Positions 9,829 to 18,346 of a stretch of 64,000 nucleotides of DNA are shown one piece after another. Numbering within the stretch: position 1 is the first letter of the stretch; each line of letters begins with the position of its first letter. Under the pieces are notes generated by a model. It was not told the origin of the DNA. It made no database searches and worked only from the letters and a program-made list of their open reading frames with translations. This stretch comes from Maribacter aquimaris (GTDB taxonomy: Bacteria; Bacteroidota; Bacteroidia; Flavobacteriales; Flavobacteriaceae), in NCBI RefSeq assembly GCF_014596745.1, contig NZ_JABTCF010000002.1, positions 423,212-487,211 of the forward strand, read 5' to 3'. A program made the position numbers and the translations under genes.

Positions 9829-12336
9829 ATGAAAATGAAACATACTTACCACATACACGGAATGACTTGCAACGGATGTCGCAGTCACGTAGAAGAGACA
9901 CTTTCAAAAGTGAAAGGTGTTTCAAAAGTATCAGTCGATTTAAAAAAGGCGGAAGCTACTATCGAAATGGAATACCATATCTCGTTAGATACATTTAAAG
10001 AAGCATTAAAAAGTGATGGTGGAAGGTATAGCATCCATAAAAATGGAGAGTATCATCATCATTCCGAAACTAAAAAAGAAAAGAAACCTAAAGGTAAAGG
10101 CACAGGAACATTTTATTGCCCAATGCATTGCGAAGGCGATAAAACTTACGATAAAGCTGGAGATTGCCCTGTTTGTGGTATGGATTTAGTCGAAGAACAA
10201 AATCTGTCATCTACAACAAAAGAACAATGGACGTGTCCAATGCACCCAGAAATAGTAAAAGATGAATCGGGTTCGTGTCCTATCTGTGGAATGGATTTAG
10301 TACCAATGCAACCAGACCTTTCCGCTGAAGTAAAAACCTATAAAACGCTGTTGAAGAAATTTTGGGTAGCGACCGCATTCACATTGCCAATTTTCTTAAT
10401 AGCAATGAGCGAAATGCTTGCCAACAATCCCTTATACGACCTAATGGAGCAAAAATATTGGAATTGGATTCAGTTTGCATTGTCCATTCCCGTGGTGTTT
10501 TACGCAACGTGGATGTTTTTTGAACGTGCCTATAAAAGTATAAAAACGTGGAATCTCAATATGTTCACACTCATTGGTATTGGTGCGGGAGTAGCTTGGC
10601 TGTTTAGCGTGGTCGGTATGCTTTTTCCAGATGTTTTTCCAAGTCAGTTCAAAACAGAATCTGGTGCAGTCCACGTTTATTTTGAAGCAGCAACCGTAAT
10701 TCTAACACTTGTATTGTTGGGTCAACTTTTAGAAGCTCGTGCACACAGCAAAACCAATTCCGCAGTAAAAGAATTATTGAAGTTAGCACCCAACAAGGCA
10801 ATAAAGGTTGTTAATGGAGAGGAAATTGAAGTAAGTATAGACAAAATTGAACTAAATGATATTCTAAAAGTAAAGCCTGGCGATAAAATTCCCGTGGACG
10901 GTGCTGTTACCGAAGGAGAAACAAGCATAGATGAATCTATGATTACCGGAGAACCTATTCCCGTCAATAAAACTGTAGATGATAAAGTGAGTAGCGGTAC
11001 TATCAATGGCAATCAATCCTTTTTAATGAAAGCCGAAAAAGTGGGTAGCGATACATTACTTTCCCAAATTATACATATGGTCAATGATGCCAGTCGTAGC
11101 CGAGCACCCATTCAAAACTTGGCAGATAAAGTTTCGGGTTATTTTGTACCAGTAGTGGTTATTATCTCACTCATTACGTTTGCAATTTGGGCGATTTGGG
11201 GCCCAGAACCAGCTTATGTTTATGCTTTGGTCAATGCCATTGCCGTTTTAATTATTGCTTGCCCTTGTGCATTAGGATTGGCAACACCAATGTCTGTGAT
11301 GGTAGGTGTTGGCAAAGGTGCTCAAAATGGTGTGTTGATTAAAAATGCCGAAGCTCTCGAAAAAATGGACAAGGTAGATACTTTAATCATTGATAAAACA
11401 GGAACGATTACCGAAGGAAAACCAACCGTAGAAACGGTAGGTTCTTTTAATAAAAATTACAACGAGAGTGAAATTCTTCAGTACATCGTTTCATTGAATA
11501 CTAATAGTGAACATCCACTTGCCGAAGCAACCGTGAAACATGGCAAAGAGCAAAATACCAAAGTTTTAAAATCAGATGGATTTAGTGCAGTTACTGGAAA
11601 GGGCGTAGAAGGATTTATAAATGATAAAAAAGTAAGTTTAGGAAACCCTAAAATGATGGAATATGCTAATGCAGAAATTTCAGAGGATATGCAGAAAAAA
11701 GCAGAATCGTTTCAAAAACAGGGTAAAACAGTTTCTTATTTATCGATGGATAAAGCGGTTGTTGGTTACGTTGTTATAGGCGATAAAATAAAGAAAACGA
11801 GTGCCAAAGCTATAAAAGAACTTCAAGACACAGGTATTGATGTTATAATGCTTACAGGAGACAATCACAATACCGCACAAGCCGTGGCTTCTGAACTTAA
11901 TTTGGCAGATTTTAAAGCAAGTATGCTACCCGAAGACAAACTCAAAGAAGTAGAGAAATTACAGACACATGGTAAAATAGTCGCAATGGCAGGCGATGGC
12001 ATTAATGATGCCCCAGCTTTAGCGAAAAGTGATGTAGGAGTGGCAATGGGAACAGGAACTGACGTTGCCATAGAAAGTGCAATGATAACCTTGGTTAAAG
12101 GCGATTTACACGGTATAGTTAAGGCTAAAAATTTAAGTCATTCTGTAATGCGAAACATAAAGCAAAATCTCTTTTTTGCACTTGTCTATAATACATTGGG
12201 CGTACCTATTGCAGCAGGTGTTCTATTTCCATTTTTTGGAATTTTATTATCGCCTATGATTGCTGCTTTAGCAATGAGTTTTAGTTCGGTATCGGTAATT
12301 GCAAATGCATTAAGATTAAGAACAATCAAAGTTTAA
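9829..12336 (+). CDS. copA: Copper-translocating P1B-type ATPase CopA
   Basis: 835-aa ATPase that exports Cu(I)/Ag(I) from the cytosol. Domain order: HMA domain (GMTCNGC, Cys14 and Cys17), then two short heavy-metal-binding YHS-like modules (YCPMH...CPVCGMDL and CPMHPE...CPICGMDL). The membrane region follows, with the actuator domain (MITGEP), the CPC ion-binding site at 478-480, the phosphorylated Asp522 in DKTGT, HP in EHPLAEA and the hinge GDGINDAPAL. All catalytic elements are present. Two start codons (9829, 9835) are close; I use the first. It lies between DUF3347 and DUF305 genes on the same strand. Confidence 0.96.
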   Translation: MKMKHTYHIHGMTCNGCRSHVEETLSKVKGVSKVSVDLKKAEATIEMEYHISLDTFKEALKSDGGRYSIHKNGEYHHHSETKKEKKPKGKGTGTFYCPMHCEGDKTYDKAGDCPVCGMDLVEEQNLSSTTKEQWTCPMHPEIVKDESGSCPICGMDLVPMQPDLSAEVKTYKTLLKKFWVATAFTLPIFLIAMSEMLANNPLYDLMEQKYWNWIQFALSIPVVFYATWMFFERAYKSIKTWNLNMFTLIGIGAGVAWLFSVVGMLFPDVFPSQFKTESGAVHVYFEAATVILTLVLLGQLLEARAHSKTNSAVKELLKLAPNKAIKVVNGEEIEVSIDKIELNDILKVKPGDKIPVDGAVTEGETSIDESMITGEPIPVNKTVDDKVSSGTINGNQSFLMKAEKVGSDTLLSQIIHMVNDASRSRAPIQNLADKVSGYFVPVVVIISLITFAIWAIWGPEPAYVYALVNAIAVLIIACPCALGLATPMSVMVGVGKGAQNGVLIKNAEALEKMDKVDTLIIDKTGTITEGKPTVETVGSFNKNYNESEILQYIVSLNTNSEHPLAEATVKHGKEQNTKVLKSDGFSAVTGKGVEGFINDKKVSLGNPKMMEYANAEISEDMQKKAESFQKQGKTVSYLSMDKAVVGYVVIGDKIKKTSAKAIKELQDTGIDVIMLTGDNHNTAQAVASELNLADFKASMLPEDKLKEVEKLQTHGKIVAMAGDGINDAPALAKSDVGVAMGTGTDVAIESAMITLVKGDLHGIVKAKNLSHSVMRNIKQNLFFALVYNTLGVPIAAGVLFPFFGILLSPMIAALAMSFSSVSVIANALRLRTIKV

Positions 12337-12354
12337 CTATAAAATCATATTAGT

Positions 12355-12834
12355 ATGGAAAATTCAAAACAAAAATCAAATAATAATTACTCGACATTCT
12401 TTTTAATGTTAGGTGGCTCGTTCGTAGCAATGTACATCACGATGTACTTGAACACTTATGCGATTGACCACGTTTATTTTAGCTTAACACGGTTTTATAT
12501 GACCTGTTTGGGAATTTCGGCAATGGCAGTCATAATGTTGCTTTTTATGTTGAAAATGTATAAAAACAAAAAGAAGAATATCGCAATTCTTATGGGAAGC
12601 CTTGTACTTTTTATTGGTGCATTGGTTCTCGTTAGGACACAAAAACCAATCATTGGAGACGTGCTATGGATGAAGGCAATGATTCCCCATCATTCAATTG
12701 CCATTTTGACAAGTGAAAGAGCAGATATAAAAGACCCAGAAGTAAAACAATTGGCAGAAGATATCATTAAGGCTCAACGAAAAGAAATTGAAGAAATGAA
12801 AGCAATGATAAAACGATTAGAAAACAATAAATAG
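12355..12834 (+). CDS. DUF305 family membrane protein
   Basis: 159-aa protein with three predicted membrane helices in the first 100 residues. A C-terminal helical domain carries the DUF305 signature MKAMIPHHS...A followed by a charged helix (KAQRKEIEEMKAMIKRLE). DUF305 proteins commonly accompany copper resistance genes; the conserved Met/His residues are thought to bind metal. Spacing is 18 bp after copA and 1 bp before the CusB-like gene, so it sits inside the operon. Confidence 0.8.
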   Translation: MENSKQKSNNNYSTFFLMLGGSFVAMYITMYLNTYAIDHVYFSLTRFYMTCLGISAMAVIMLLFMLKMYKNKKKNIAILMGSLVLFIGALVLVRTQKPIIGDVLWMKAMIPHHSIAILTSERADIKDPEVKQLAEDIIKAQRKEIEEMKAMIKRLENNK

Positions 12835-12835
12835 T

Positions 12836-14608
12836 ATGAAAAAATACGCAATATATATAGGAATATTGGTCATAGGGCTACTAATGGGATGGGTTATTTT
12901 TGGTAATTCATCCGATATGAAAACGGAACACAATCATAACGAAGTAGCAGAAACCAATCAAATGTGGACCTGCTCTATGCATCCACAGATTATGAAATCA
13001 GAACCAGGGAATTGTCCGATTTGTGGCATGGAATTAATTCCTGCCGAAAGTGGTGCGGATGGTCTGCTGGCAGATCAATTTAAGCTAACTGAAAACGCAA
13101 TGGCTTTGGCCAATGTTCAAACATCATTAGTTGGTAATGGAAAAATAAATGATAATACTATTAAATTATCAGGAAAAATTGTTGAAAATGAAGAATCGAA
13201 TGCTGTTCAGGTAAGCTATTTTTCTGGAAGGATAGAAAGGTTGAATGTGAGTTTTACAGGAGAAGAAATTCGTAAAGGGCAATTATTGGCCACCATTTAT
13301 TCTCCTGAATTATATGCCGCTCAACAAGAGTTGATTACTGCGGTTTCCTTAAAAGAATCACAACCTGCATTATACAAAGCGGTAAGAAACAAATTGAAAC
13401 TTTGGAAATTATCAGAAAGTCAAATCAACAACATTGAAACATCAGTAAAAGTTTTAGAAAACTTTCCTGTATATGCTACGGTTTCAGGTACAGTCTCAGA
13501 AAAATTAGTTGAACAGGGCGATTATATCAAACAAGGACAGCCATTATTGAAAATCGCAAAATTAAACACGGTATGGGCAAATTTCGATGTCTATGAAAAT
13601 CAGATTGATTTATTCAAAAAAGGACAAGAAGTGGCAATCACAACCAATGCATATCCCGATAAGGAATTCAAAGGTAAAGTTTCGTTTATTGACCCTGTGT
13701 TAGATACACGAACCAGAACCGTAAAATTAAGAGTGGTGTTAAATAACAAGAACAACGGTTTTAAGCCGGGTATGTTTGTTGAAGGTAAAGTTGAAGGTAC
13801 TACTTCCACCAAAGAACAAGTGTTAAGTATTCCGTCGACAGCAATTTTATGGACAGGAGAGCGTTCGGTTGTTTATATTAAAAGTAACCCGAATGAGCCA
13901 GTTTTTGAAATGAGAGAAGTAGAATTAGGTAATTCAATAGGCGAAAATTACGAAGTGCTAAACGGATTGGAAAATGGCGATGAAATAGTTACCAATGGAA
14001 CTTTTACTATAGATGCAGCTGCACAATTAAAGGGTAAAAAGTCAATGATGAACAAGGAAGGTGGAAAAACAATGACTGGACACGAAGGACATCTTGGAAT
14101 GGGTAATAATGTATCAATAAAAGAAAGTGACCATACCAATATGTTTGAACGATTGGATGTATCAGGGAAACTTCGGGAACAATTAAATGTTGTTTTCAAT
14201 GATTATATCAATTTAAAAGATGCTTTGGTAAAAGAAGATGCAAAAAGTACTTCAGTCAATGCATCAAGTTTACTAAACAATATGAGTAATGTAGATATGA
14301 AATTATTGCTAGACAATAAGGCTCATAATCATTGGATGTCATTAGAAGAAGATATAAAATCTTCTGCAACTTCTATTTCTAAAGCATCAGATATAAAAAC
14401 ACAACGGGATCATTTCAAACATCTGTCATCACATTTAATCAAAATGGTTCAATTATTCGGAGTGAACGAAAAAGTCTATGTAGAATTTTGTCCAATGGCG
14501 GACAACAACCATGGTGCATACTGGTTGAGTAAAGAAAAAACAGTAATCAATCCATATTTTGGTAAAGCAATGGTATCCTGTGGTGAAGTACAACAAGTAT
14601 TAGAATAA
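12836..14608 (+). CDS. cusB: CusB-like RND periplasmic adaptor fused to a C-terminal DUF3347 domain
   Basis: 590-aa membrane-fusion protein that should link the CusA pump to the TolC-like channel. It has an N-terminal membrane anchor (residues about 4-22), a heavy-metal-binding module (MWTCSMHPQ...CPICGMELIP, about 42-70) and the HlyD/CusB barrel, hairpin and beta domains (about 90-400). After a His/Met-rich linker (about 405-430) comes a full DUF3347 domain ending FCPMADNNHGAYWLS...NPYFGKAMVSCGE. It is separated from cusA by about 7.7 kb, so the pump's adaptor is distal in the cluster. Confidence 0.9.
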   Translation: MKKYAIYIGILVIGLLMGWVIFGNSSDMKTEHNHNEVAETNQMWTCSMHPQIMKSEPGNCPICGMELIPAESGADGLLADQFKLTENAMALANVQTSLVGNGKINDNTIKLSGKIVENEESNAVQVSYFSGRIERLNVSFTGEEIRKGQLLATIYSPELYAAQQELITAVSLKESQPALYKAVRNKLKLWKLSESQINNIETSVKVLENFPVYATVSGTVSEKLVEQGDYIKQGQPLLKIAKLNTVWANFDVYENQIDLFKKGQEVAITTNAYPDKEFKGKVSFIDPVLDTRTRTVKLRVVLNNKNNGFKPGMFVEGKVEGTTSTKEQVLSIPSTAILWTGERSVVYIKSNPNEPVFEMREVELGNSIGENYEVLNGLENGDEIVTNGTFTIDAAAQLKGKKSMMNKEGGKTMTGHEGHLGMGNNVSIKESDHTNMFERLDVSGKLREQLNVVFNDYINLKDALVKEDAKSTSVNASSLLNNMSNVDMKLLLDNKAHNHWMSLEEDIKSSATSISKASDIKTQRDHFKHLSSHLIKMVQLFGVNEKVYVEFCPMADNNHGAYWLSKEKTVINPYFGKAMVSCGEVQQVLE

Positions 14609-14626
14609 TAATTAAATTTTTATACA

Positions 14627-15042
14627 ATAAAGAAAGTAATTAGAAGTGTAGTTATATTAGTGGTATTAGGTATAATATGTTGTAAAAACAAAATAAAAAA
14701 GAAACAGTATGGAAAACCAAAACTACTGTAATATCCAAAGAAATGGCTATGACAGATTTATCTTTTGGCGTAAGGGGTAATTGTGGGATGTGTAAAAATG
14801 CCATTGAAAAAGCTGCAAATAGTGTTGATGGCTTAGCAAGAGCCAATTGGAATGTTGATAAAAAGAAAATTGATGTTTCTTTTGATGGTACCAAAACAGA
14901 TGCAATGTCAATCCATAAGGCAATACCAGCTTCAGGATACGATACCGAAAATGTTGAGGGAAACGAAGCTTACAGTAGTTTGCCAGGTTGTTGTCAATAT
15001 GAGCACGAAATGATGCAGAATCAGTCTGGTGAAACGAATTGA
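14627..15042 (+). pseudogene. HMA-domain lipoprotein gene with a decayed 5' end
   Basis: From ATG 14743 a 99-aa frame encodes a heavy-metal-associated domain (RGNCGMCKNAIEKA) and a C-terminal LPGCCQYEHEM motif, as in short Bacteroidota metallochaperone-like lipoproteins. The expected leader is present just upstream but in another frame: codons from 14627 read KKVIRSVVILVVLGIICCKNK, a lipoprotein signal, with ATA where ATG is expected. The two frames join in an A-rich tract near 14685-14700. So the start codon and one base appear lost. Alternatively only the cytosolic 99-aa protein from 14743 is made. Confidence 0.65.
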
Positions 15043-15082
15043 GAAGACCATTCAACTCATAACCATTAGAACCCACATAAGT

Positions 15083-15109
15083 AGAGTCCGTTTTAGGGCT
15101 CTTTTATTC
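15083..15109 (+). terminator. Rho-independent terminator after the HMA gene
   Basis: A 7-bp stem AGAGTCC/GGGCTCT (one G-T pair) with a 6-nt loop is followed by a T-rich run. It lies about 40 bp after the HMA frame and probably ends the main copper operon transcript. Confidence 0.65.
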
Positions 15110-15379
15110 TATAACGTACTAGAATTTTAGAGTAGATTTTTATAATAAATATATTAGTTTTCACTTAAGTGGATGATGAGAAAATTTTTGGTGGTTCATT
15201 GAATTTCATGAAAAAATTCAAAGGGATTTTCATAGTTAGAGTCCTTGGAGTAAGATGGACTTTCCAAAGCACCTAAAGTAAAGTTCAAATAAAGGATTAT
15301 TAACTTAGACACATAAGTGGGACATCATCAATGATGCTGTCCAATTGTTGTAGGTAATGCTGAAAAACCAACAAACCAA
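15110..15379. other. Non-coding stretch before the CDF gene
   Basis: No gene seen. It contains the first copy (15280-15297) of an 18-bp sequence repeated at 16286-16303 on the other side of the CDF gene. The last part reads in frame into the CDF gene without an ATG. Confidence 0.4.
15280..15297 (+). repeat. 18-bp direct repeat, left copy
   Basis: AAAGTTCAAATAAAGGAT is identical at 16286-16303. The two copies bracket the CDF transporter gene at about 1 kb spacing. They could be remnants of a duplication or boundary repeats of an inserted cassette. Confidence 0.6.
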
Positions 15380-16174
15380 TTGAAAAAGACCATATTTGAA
15401 ATTACCAAAATGGACTGTCCATCGGAGGAAAACCTAATCCGAATGAAATTGGACGGAATACCGGGTATTGCGAATTTGGACTTTGATATTCCGAATCGAA
15501 AATTGACCGTTTTTTACAGCGGAGAAATTGCCCAAATAGAAAAGTCAGTTATCGAACTGAATTTAGGAGGGAAAAAAATCTCGACTGAACAAACCGACCA
15601 AACGGAATTTAAAGAAAACGCAAACCAGAAAAAGCTACTTTGGTCTGTACTGGCAATTAATTTTGTTTTTTTTATTATAGAAATGACAACAGGAATTATC
15701 TCAAAATCTATGGGGCTTGTTGCCGACAGTTTAGATATGCTTGCAGACAGTTTCGTTTACGGAATTAGTTTGTTTGCGGTTGGTGGAACAGCTATAAAGA
15801 AAAAGCGGATTGCCAAACTTGCTGGATATTTTCAAATAACACTTGCGATTATTGGATTTGTAGAAGTTTTAAGGAGATTTTTCGGAGACGAGAAACTTCC
15901 CGATTTTTCGACAATGATTATCGTTTCGATTTTTGCACTTATCGCAAACGGAATTTGTCTTTACATTTTGCAAAAGTCCAAGAGTAAAGAAGAGGCACAT
16001 ATGAAAGCTAGTATGATTTTCACCTCGAATGACGTGATTATCAATTTGGGAGTAATAATTGCTGGAATTTTAGTAAATTATTTGAGTTCCAATAAACCCG
16101 ATTTGATTATCGGAACAATCGTTTTTGTGTTGGTAATTCAAGGAGCGTTTAGAATATTGAAATTGAGCAAGTGA
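15380..16174 (+). CDS. CDF-like cation transporter with N-terminal HMA-like domain
   Basis: 264-aa membrane protein. Residues 1-75 form a ferredoxin-like HMA-type domain (KMDCPSEENLIRMKL) that keeps only one Cys of the CxxC. From about residue 88 there are six predicted helices. The first two carry the cation diffusion facilitator metal site ADSLDMLADS, and helix 5 carries TSNDVIINLG. It should move a divalent metal ion out of the cytosol. The only start near the family N-terminus is TTG 15380, since no in-frame ATG exists upstream; a lost ATG is possible. It is a separate unit from the copper operon, bracketed by 18-bp direct repeats. Confidence 0.75.
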   Translation: MKKTIFEITKMDCPSEENLIRMKLDGIPGIANLDFDIPNRKLTVFYSGEIAQIEKSVIELNLGGKKISTEQTDQTEFKENANQKKLLWSVLAINFVFFIIEMTTGIISKSMGLVADSLDMLADSFVYGISLFAVGGTAIKKKRIAKLAGYFQITLAIIGFVEVLRRFFGDEKLPDFSTMIIVSIFALIANGICLYILQKSKSKEEAHMKASMIFTSNDVIINLGVIIAGILVNYLSSNKPDLIIGTIVFVLVIQGAFRILKLSK

Positions 16175-16285
16175 GTGGAAATACTATTTAATTCAAAATG
16201 TTCAATGAAAAGCCTTGGTCCAGTTCTCTAAAGTCCAAATATGGGTTTAGAAAGGACACTTTCTCGGCAAACCAGAATAGAATTA

Positions 16286-16303
16286 AAAGTTCAAATAAAG
16301 GAT
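16286..16303 (+). repeat. 18-bp direct repeat, right copy
   Basis: Exact second copy of the 18-mer at 15280-15297, about 110 bp after the CDF stop codon. Confidence 0.6.
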
Positions 16304-16544
16304 AGCAACAATTTGGAAATACTCCATATTCATGGATACGCCCTTGAATTGTGGGAATTATTATCCCGGATCATACCAGCTTCCTTTCGTAATTCATCTT
16401 CTTTTTTTGATGACATAGTTATGCCTTAAAATGCAAAAGGTTTTTGGTGGATAATTTAAATCAATTATTCATAACCCATTTTGTTCAATCAATCAAATAA
16501 AATCAATTAGGAATAAATAAAATATTTTTACACAAAAAGTAGCA

Positions 16545-16565
16545 ATTCTGTACTTATTCTGTACT
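16545..16565 (+). repeat. Tandem ATTCTGTACT pair with 11-bp period
   Basis: Two exact copies of ATTCTGTACT are spaced one helical turn apart, close to the 3' end of the tRNA gene. That arrangement would suit a recombinase or regulator binding site at an island boundary, but no protein partner is visible here. Confidence 0.35.
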
Positions 16566-16574
16566 AGGTGAAAT

Positions 16575-16603
16575 AAAAAAAGGCTCCCAATTTTTCGGAA
16601 GCC
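16575..16603 (-). terminator. Terminator of the initiator tRNA transcript
   Basis: On the minus strand GGCTTCC and GGGAGCC pair (one T-G) around an 8-nt loop and are followed by seven T residues. It lies 14 bp beyond the tRNA 3' end. Confidence 0.65.
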
Positions 16604-16616
16604 CTTTGTTCTCTAG

Positions 16617-16689
<73 letters not shown>

Positions 16690-16747
16690 ATGTATATCAA
16701 ACGCCAATTAAAGGCATCTGGTTTCCCAAAATTCCCAGGTCAAGTAG

Positions 16748-16778
16748 GTACCCTGTCCTGAGCGTAGTCGAAGGGTAC
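16748..16778. repeat. Palindromic interspersed repeat (REP-like)
   Basis: GTACCCT at 16748-16754 and AGGGTAC at 16772-16778 form an inverted repeat around a core reading GTCCTGAGCGTAGTCGA. This resembles the widespread CCTGAGC..GTCGAAGGG family of small intergenic bacterial repeats. It abuts a broken copy of the tRNA 5' end. Confidence 0.55.
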
Positions 16779-16794
16779 TGCTCTACCCCGCGAT
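16776..16794 (-). pseudogene. Partial duplicate of the initiator tRNA 5' end (19 bp)
   Basis: The 19 bases at 16776-16794 are identical to 16673-16691, which cover the acceptor 5' strand and start of the D arm of the tRNA plus its flank. The rest of the second tRNA is absent, replaced by the palindromic repeat. It is either the remnant of a tandem tRNA pair or a duplication made by insertion. Confidence 0.7.
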
Positions 16795-16950
16795 ATGGGT
16801 TTCTCCTTTCTTGTTTTGCAACTTCGGCTCATTACACCGACAAGAAGAGCGCTACTATTTGTAACGGGCGACAAATATACAACGGTTTCTTGGTATAATC
16901 AAAACTTGTTGCGATAATCTTTTTAAGACGGCCCTTCGGTGAAACCTCTT

Positions 16951-16974
16951 AAAAATCCATATCTTCGGATTTTT
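16951..16974 (+). promoter_or_regulatory. Hairpin immediately upstream of the AGCS symporter gene
   Basis: AAAAATCC and GGATTTTT form a perfect 8-bp stem with an 8-nt loop, ending 7 nt before the ATG at 16982. The position could affect translation or act as an attenuator, but no ligand-binding fold is visible upstream. Confidence 0.35.
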
Positions 16975-16981
16975 ATAGCCC

Positions 16982-18346
16982 ATGGACCTTATCAATGATT
17001 TTATAGCAAAGATGTTGCCCTATACAGAATGGCCTATGTTCATTCTTCTTATACTTGGCGGACTCTTTCTTGTTTTTTATTCTAAATTATTGCCTTATCG
17101 GTATTTTGGACATGCTATAGCCATTACCATGGGTAAATATGATGGTAAGAATGCTAAAGGTGATGTCAGTTCCTTTCAGGCACTTTCGGCAGCGGTTGCT
17201 GCCACAGTAGGGTTGGGTAATATTTCAGGGGTTGCCATTGCCATTCATGATGGTGGTCCCGGAGTGGTTTTTTGGATTTGGATGACCGCCTTGATCGGTA
17301 TGTGCATTAAATTCTATTCCTGTAGTTTATCAATAATGTTTAGAAAGACCGATGCCCAAGGTAATCTGCAGGGAGGTCCCATGTACTATATAACCCAAGG
17401 TTTAGGGGAAAAAGCAAGACCCTTGGCCGTTTTCTTTGCGATTTGCGGATTATTTGGTTTTTTAGGGGTGTTTACAGCCAATCAATTTACAGAGACTTTT
17501 ATGAGTGTGGTAGAACCGTCACGAACCATATATGGGATGAGTGATGTTAATTGGAAATGGACCATAGGTTTGGTTTTGGCCCTGGTTACCTCTTTGGTTA
17601 TTTTTGGTGGTTTGACAAAAATTGCCAAAGTAGCCTCAGCCATTGTACCTTTTATGGTCGCCGTCTATTTGATTGCTGTAATCGTGGTTATGGTGATGAA
17701 TGCTTCCCAAATAATCCCATCACTCCAAATGATCATTACAGAAGCCTGGAATTTCGATACTATGGTTACTGGGGGATTTTGGGGCTTGGTGATTATTGGT
17801 GTTCGCAGGGCCATGTTCTCCAATGAGGCTGGTCTGGGGAGTGCGCCAATGTACCATGGCCAATCCAAAACGGATAATCCTATAAAGGAAGGTTTGGTCG
17901 CAATGTTGGGACCTTTTATAGATACCATAATGGTTTGTACCTTTACGGCGGTGGTTATCATCCTTAGTGGTGCTTATCTGGAAGACCAAAGTGGTATTGT
18001 AATGACCCTTTCGGCTTTTGAAAAGACACTTTTTGGTTATGGTGATGGCCTCTTGATGTTGATTGTGACCGCCTTTGCATTATCAACGTTATTTACCTAT
18101 TCGTATTACGGTGTAAAGTGTTTATCGTTTCTTACGAATGCAAAAATTGGTAGATTCTATAATTGGTACTTTGTGATCATGATTGTTTTTGCGGCCGTTG
18201 CGTCGTTGGAATTGGTCAAAAACCTGATCGATCTATCCTATGCGCTAATGGTAATACCGAATATGATCGCAGTACTATTATTAGCACCCAAAGTGAATAA
18301 GGCAGCAAATGAGTATTTTAAAAATTTGAAGAATGGCAGAGCATAA
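16982..18346 (+). CDS. Sodium:alanine/glycine symporter (AGCS family)
   Basis: 454-aa inner-membrane transporter that takes up alanine or glycine with Na+. About ten hydrophobic segments span the length. The family signature is clear around residues 63-95 (AATVGLGNISGVAIAIHDGG) and in RRAMFSNEAGLGSAPMYHG near residue 275. Length matches the family (450-490). The gene ends 14 bp inside the era gene, so the two are likely co-transcribed. Confidence 0.92.
   Translation: MDLINDFIAKMLPYTEWPMFILLILGGLFLVFYSKLLPYRYFGHAIAITMGKYDGKNAKGDVSSFQALSAAVAATVGLGNISGVAIAIHDGGPGVVFWIWMTALIGMCIKFYSCSLSIMFRKTDAQGNLQGGPMYYITQGLGEKARPLAVFFAICGLFGFLGVFTANQFTETFMSVVEPSRTIYGMSDVNWKWTIGLVLALVTSLVIFGGLTKIAKVASAIVPFMVAVYLIAVIVVMVMNASQIIPSLQMIITEAWNFDTMVTGGFWGLVIIGVRRAMFSNEAGLGSAPMYHGQSKTDNPIKEGLVAMLGPFIDTIMVCTFTAVVIILSGAYLEDQSGIVMTLSAFEKTLFGYGDGLLMLIVTAFALSTLFTYSYYGVKCLSFLTNAKIGRFYNWYFVIMIVFAAVASLELVKNLIDLSYALMVIPNMIAVLLLAPKVNKAANEYFKNLKNGRA

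Larger units (their letters stand above)
16175..16574. other. Island-edge stretch without a convincing gene
   Basis: About 400 bp of AT-rich DNA between the CDF gene and the tRNA terminator. An open frame of 62 codons (16241-16429) has no recognisable domain and I do not annotate it. Near the right end the 10-mer ATTCTGTACT occurs twice with an 11-bp period (16545-16554 and 16556-16565), about 50 bp from the tRNA 3' end. Confidence 0.4.

Noticed and set aside
16241..16429. Open frame of 62 codons after the CDF gene
   Set aside because: No domain, leader, promoter or conservation signal; it overlaps the 18-bp repeat and looks like chance in AT-rich DNA.
16921..16981. Possible glycine riboswitch upstream of the AGCS gene
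   Set aside because: A CACCGAAGGG-like string occurs on the opposite strand only; the paired helices and second conserved blocks of the riboswitch are absent on the coding strand.
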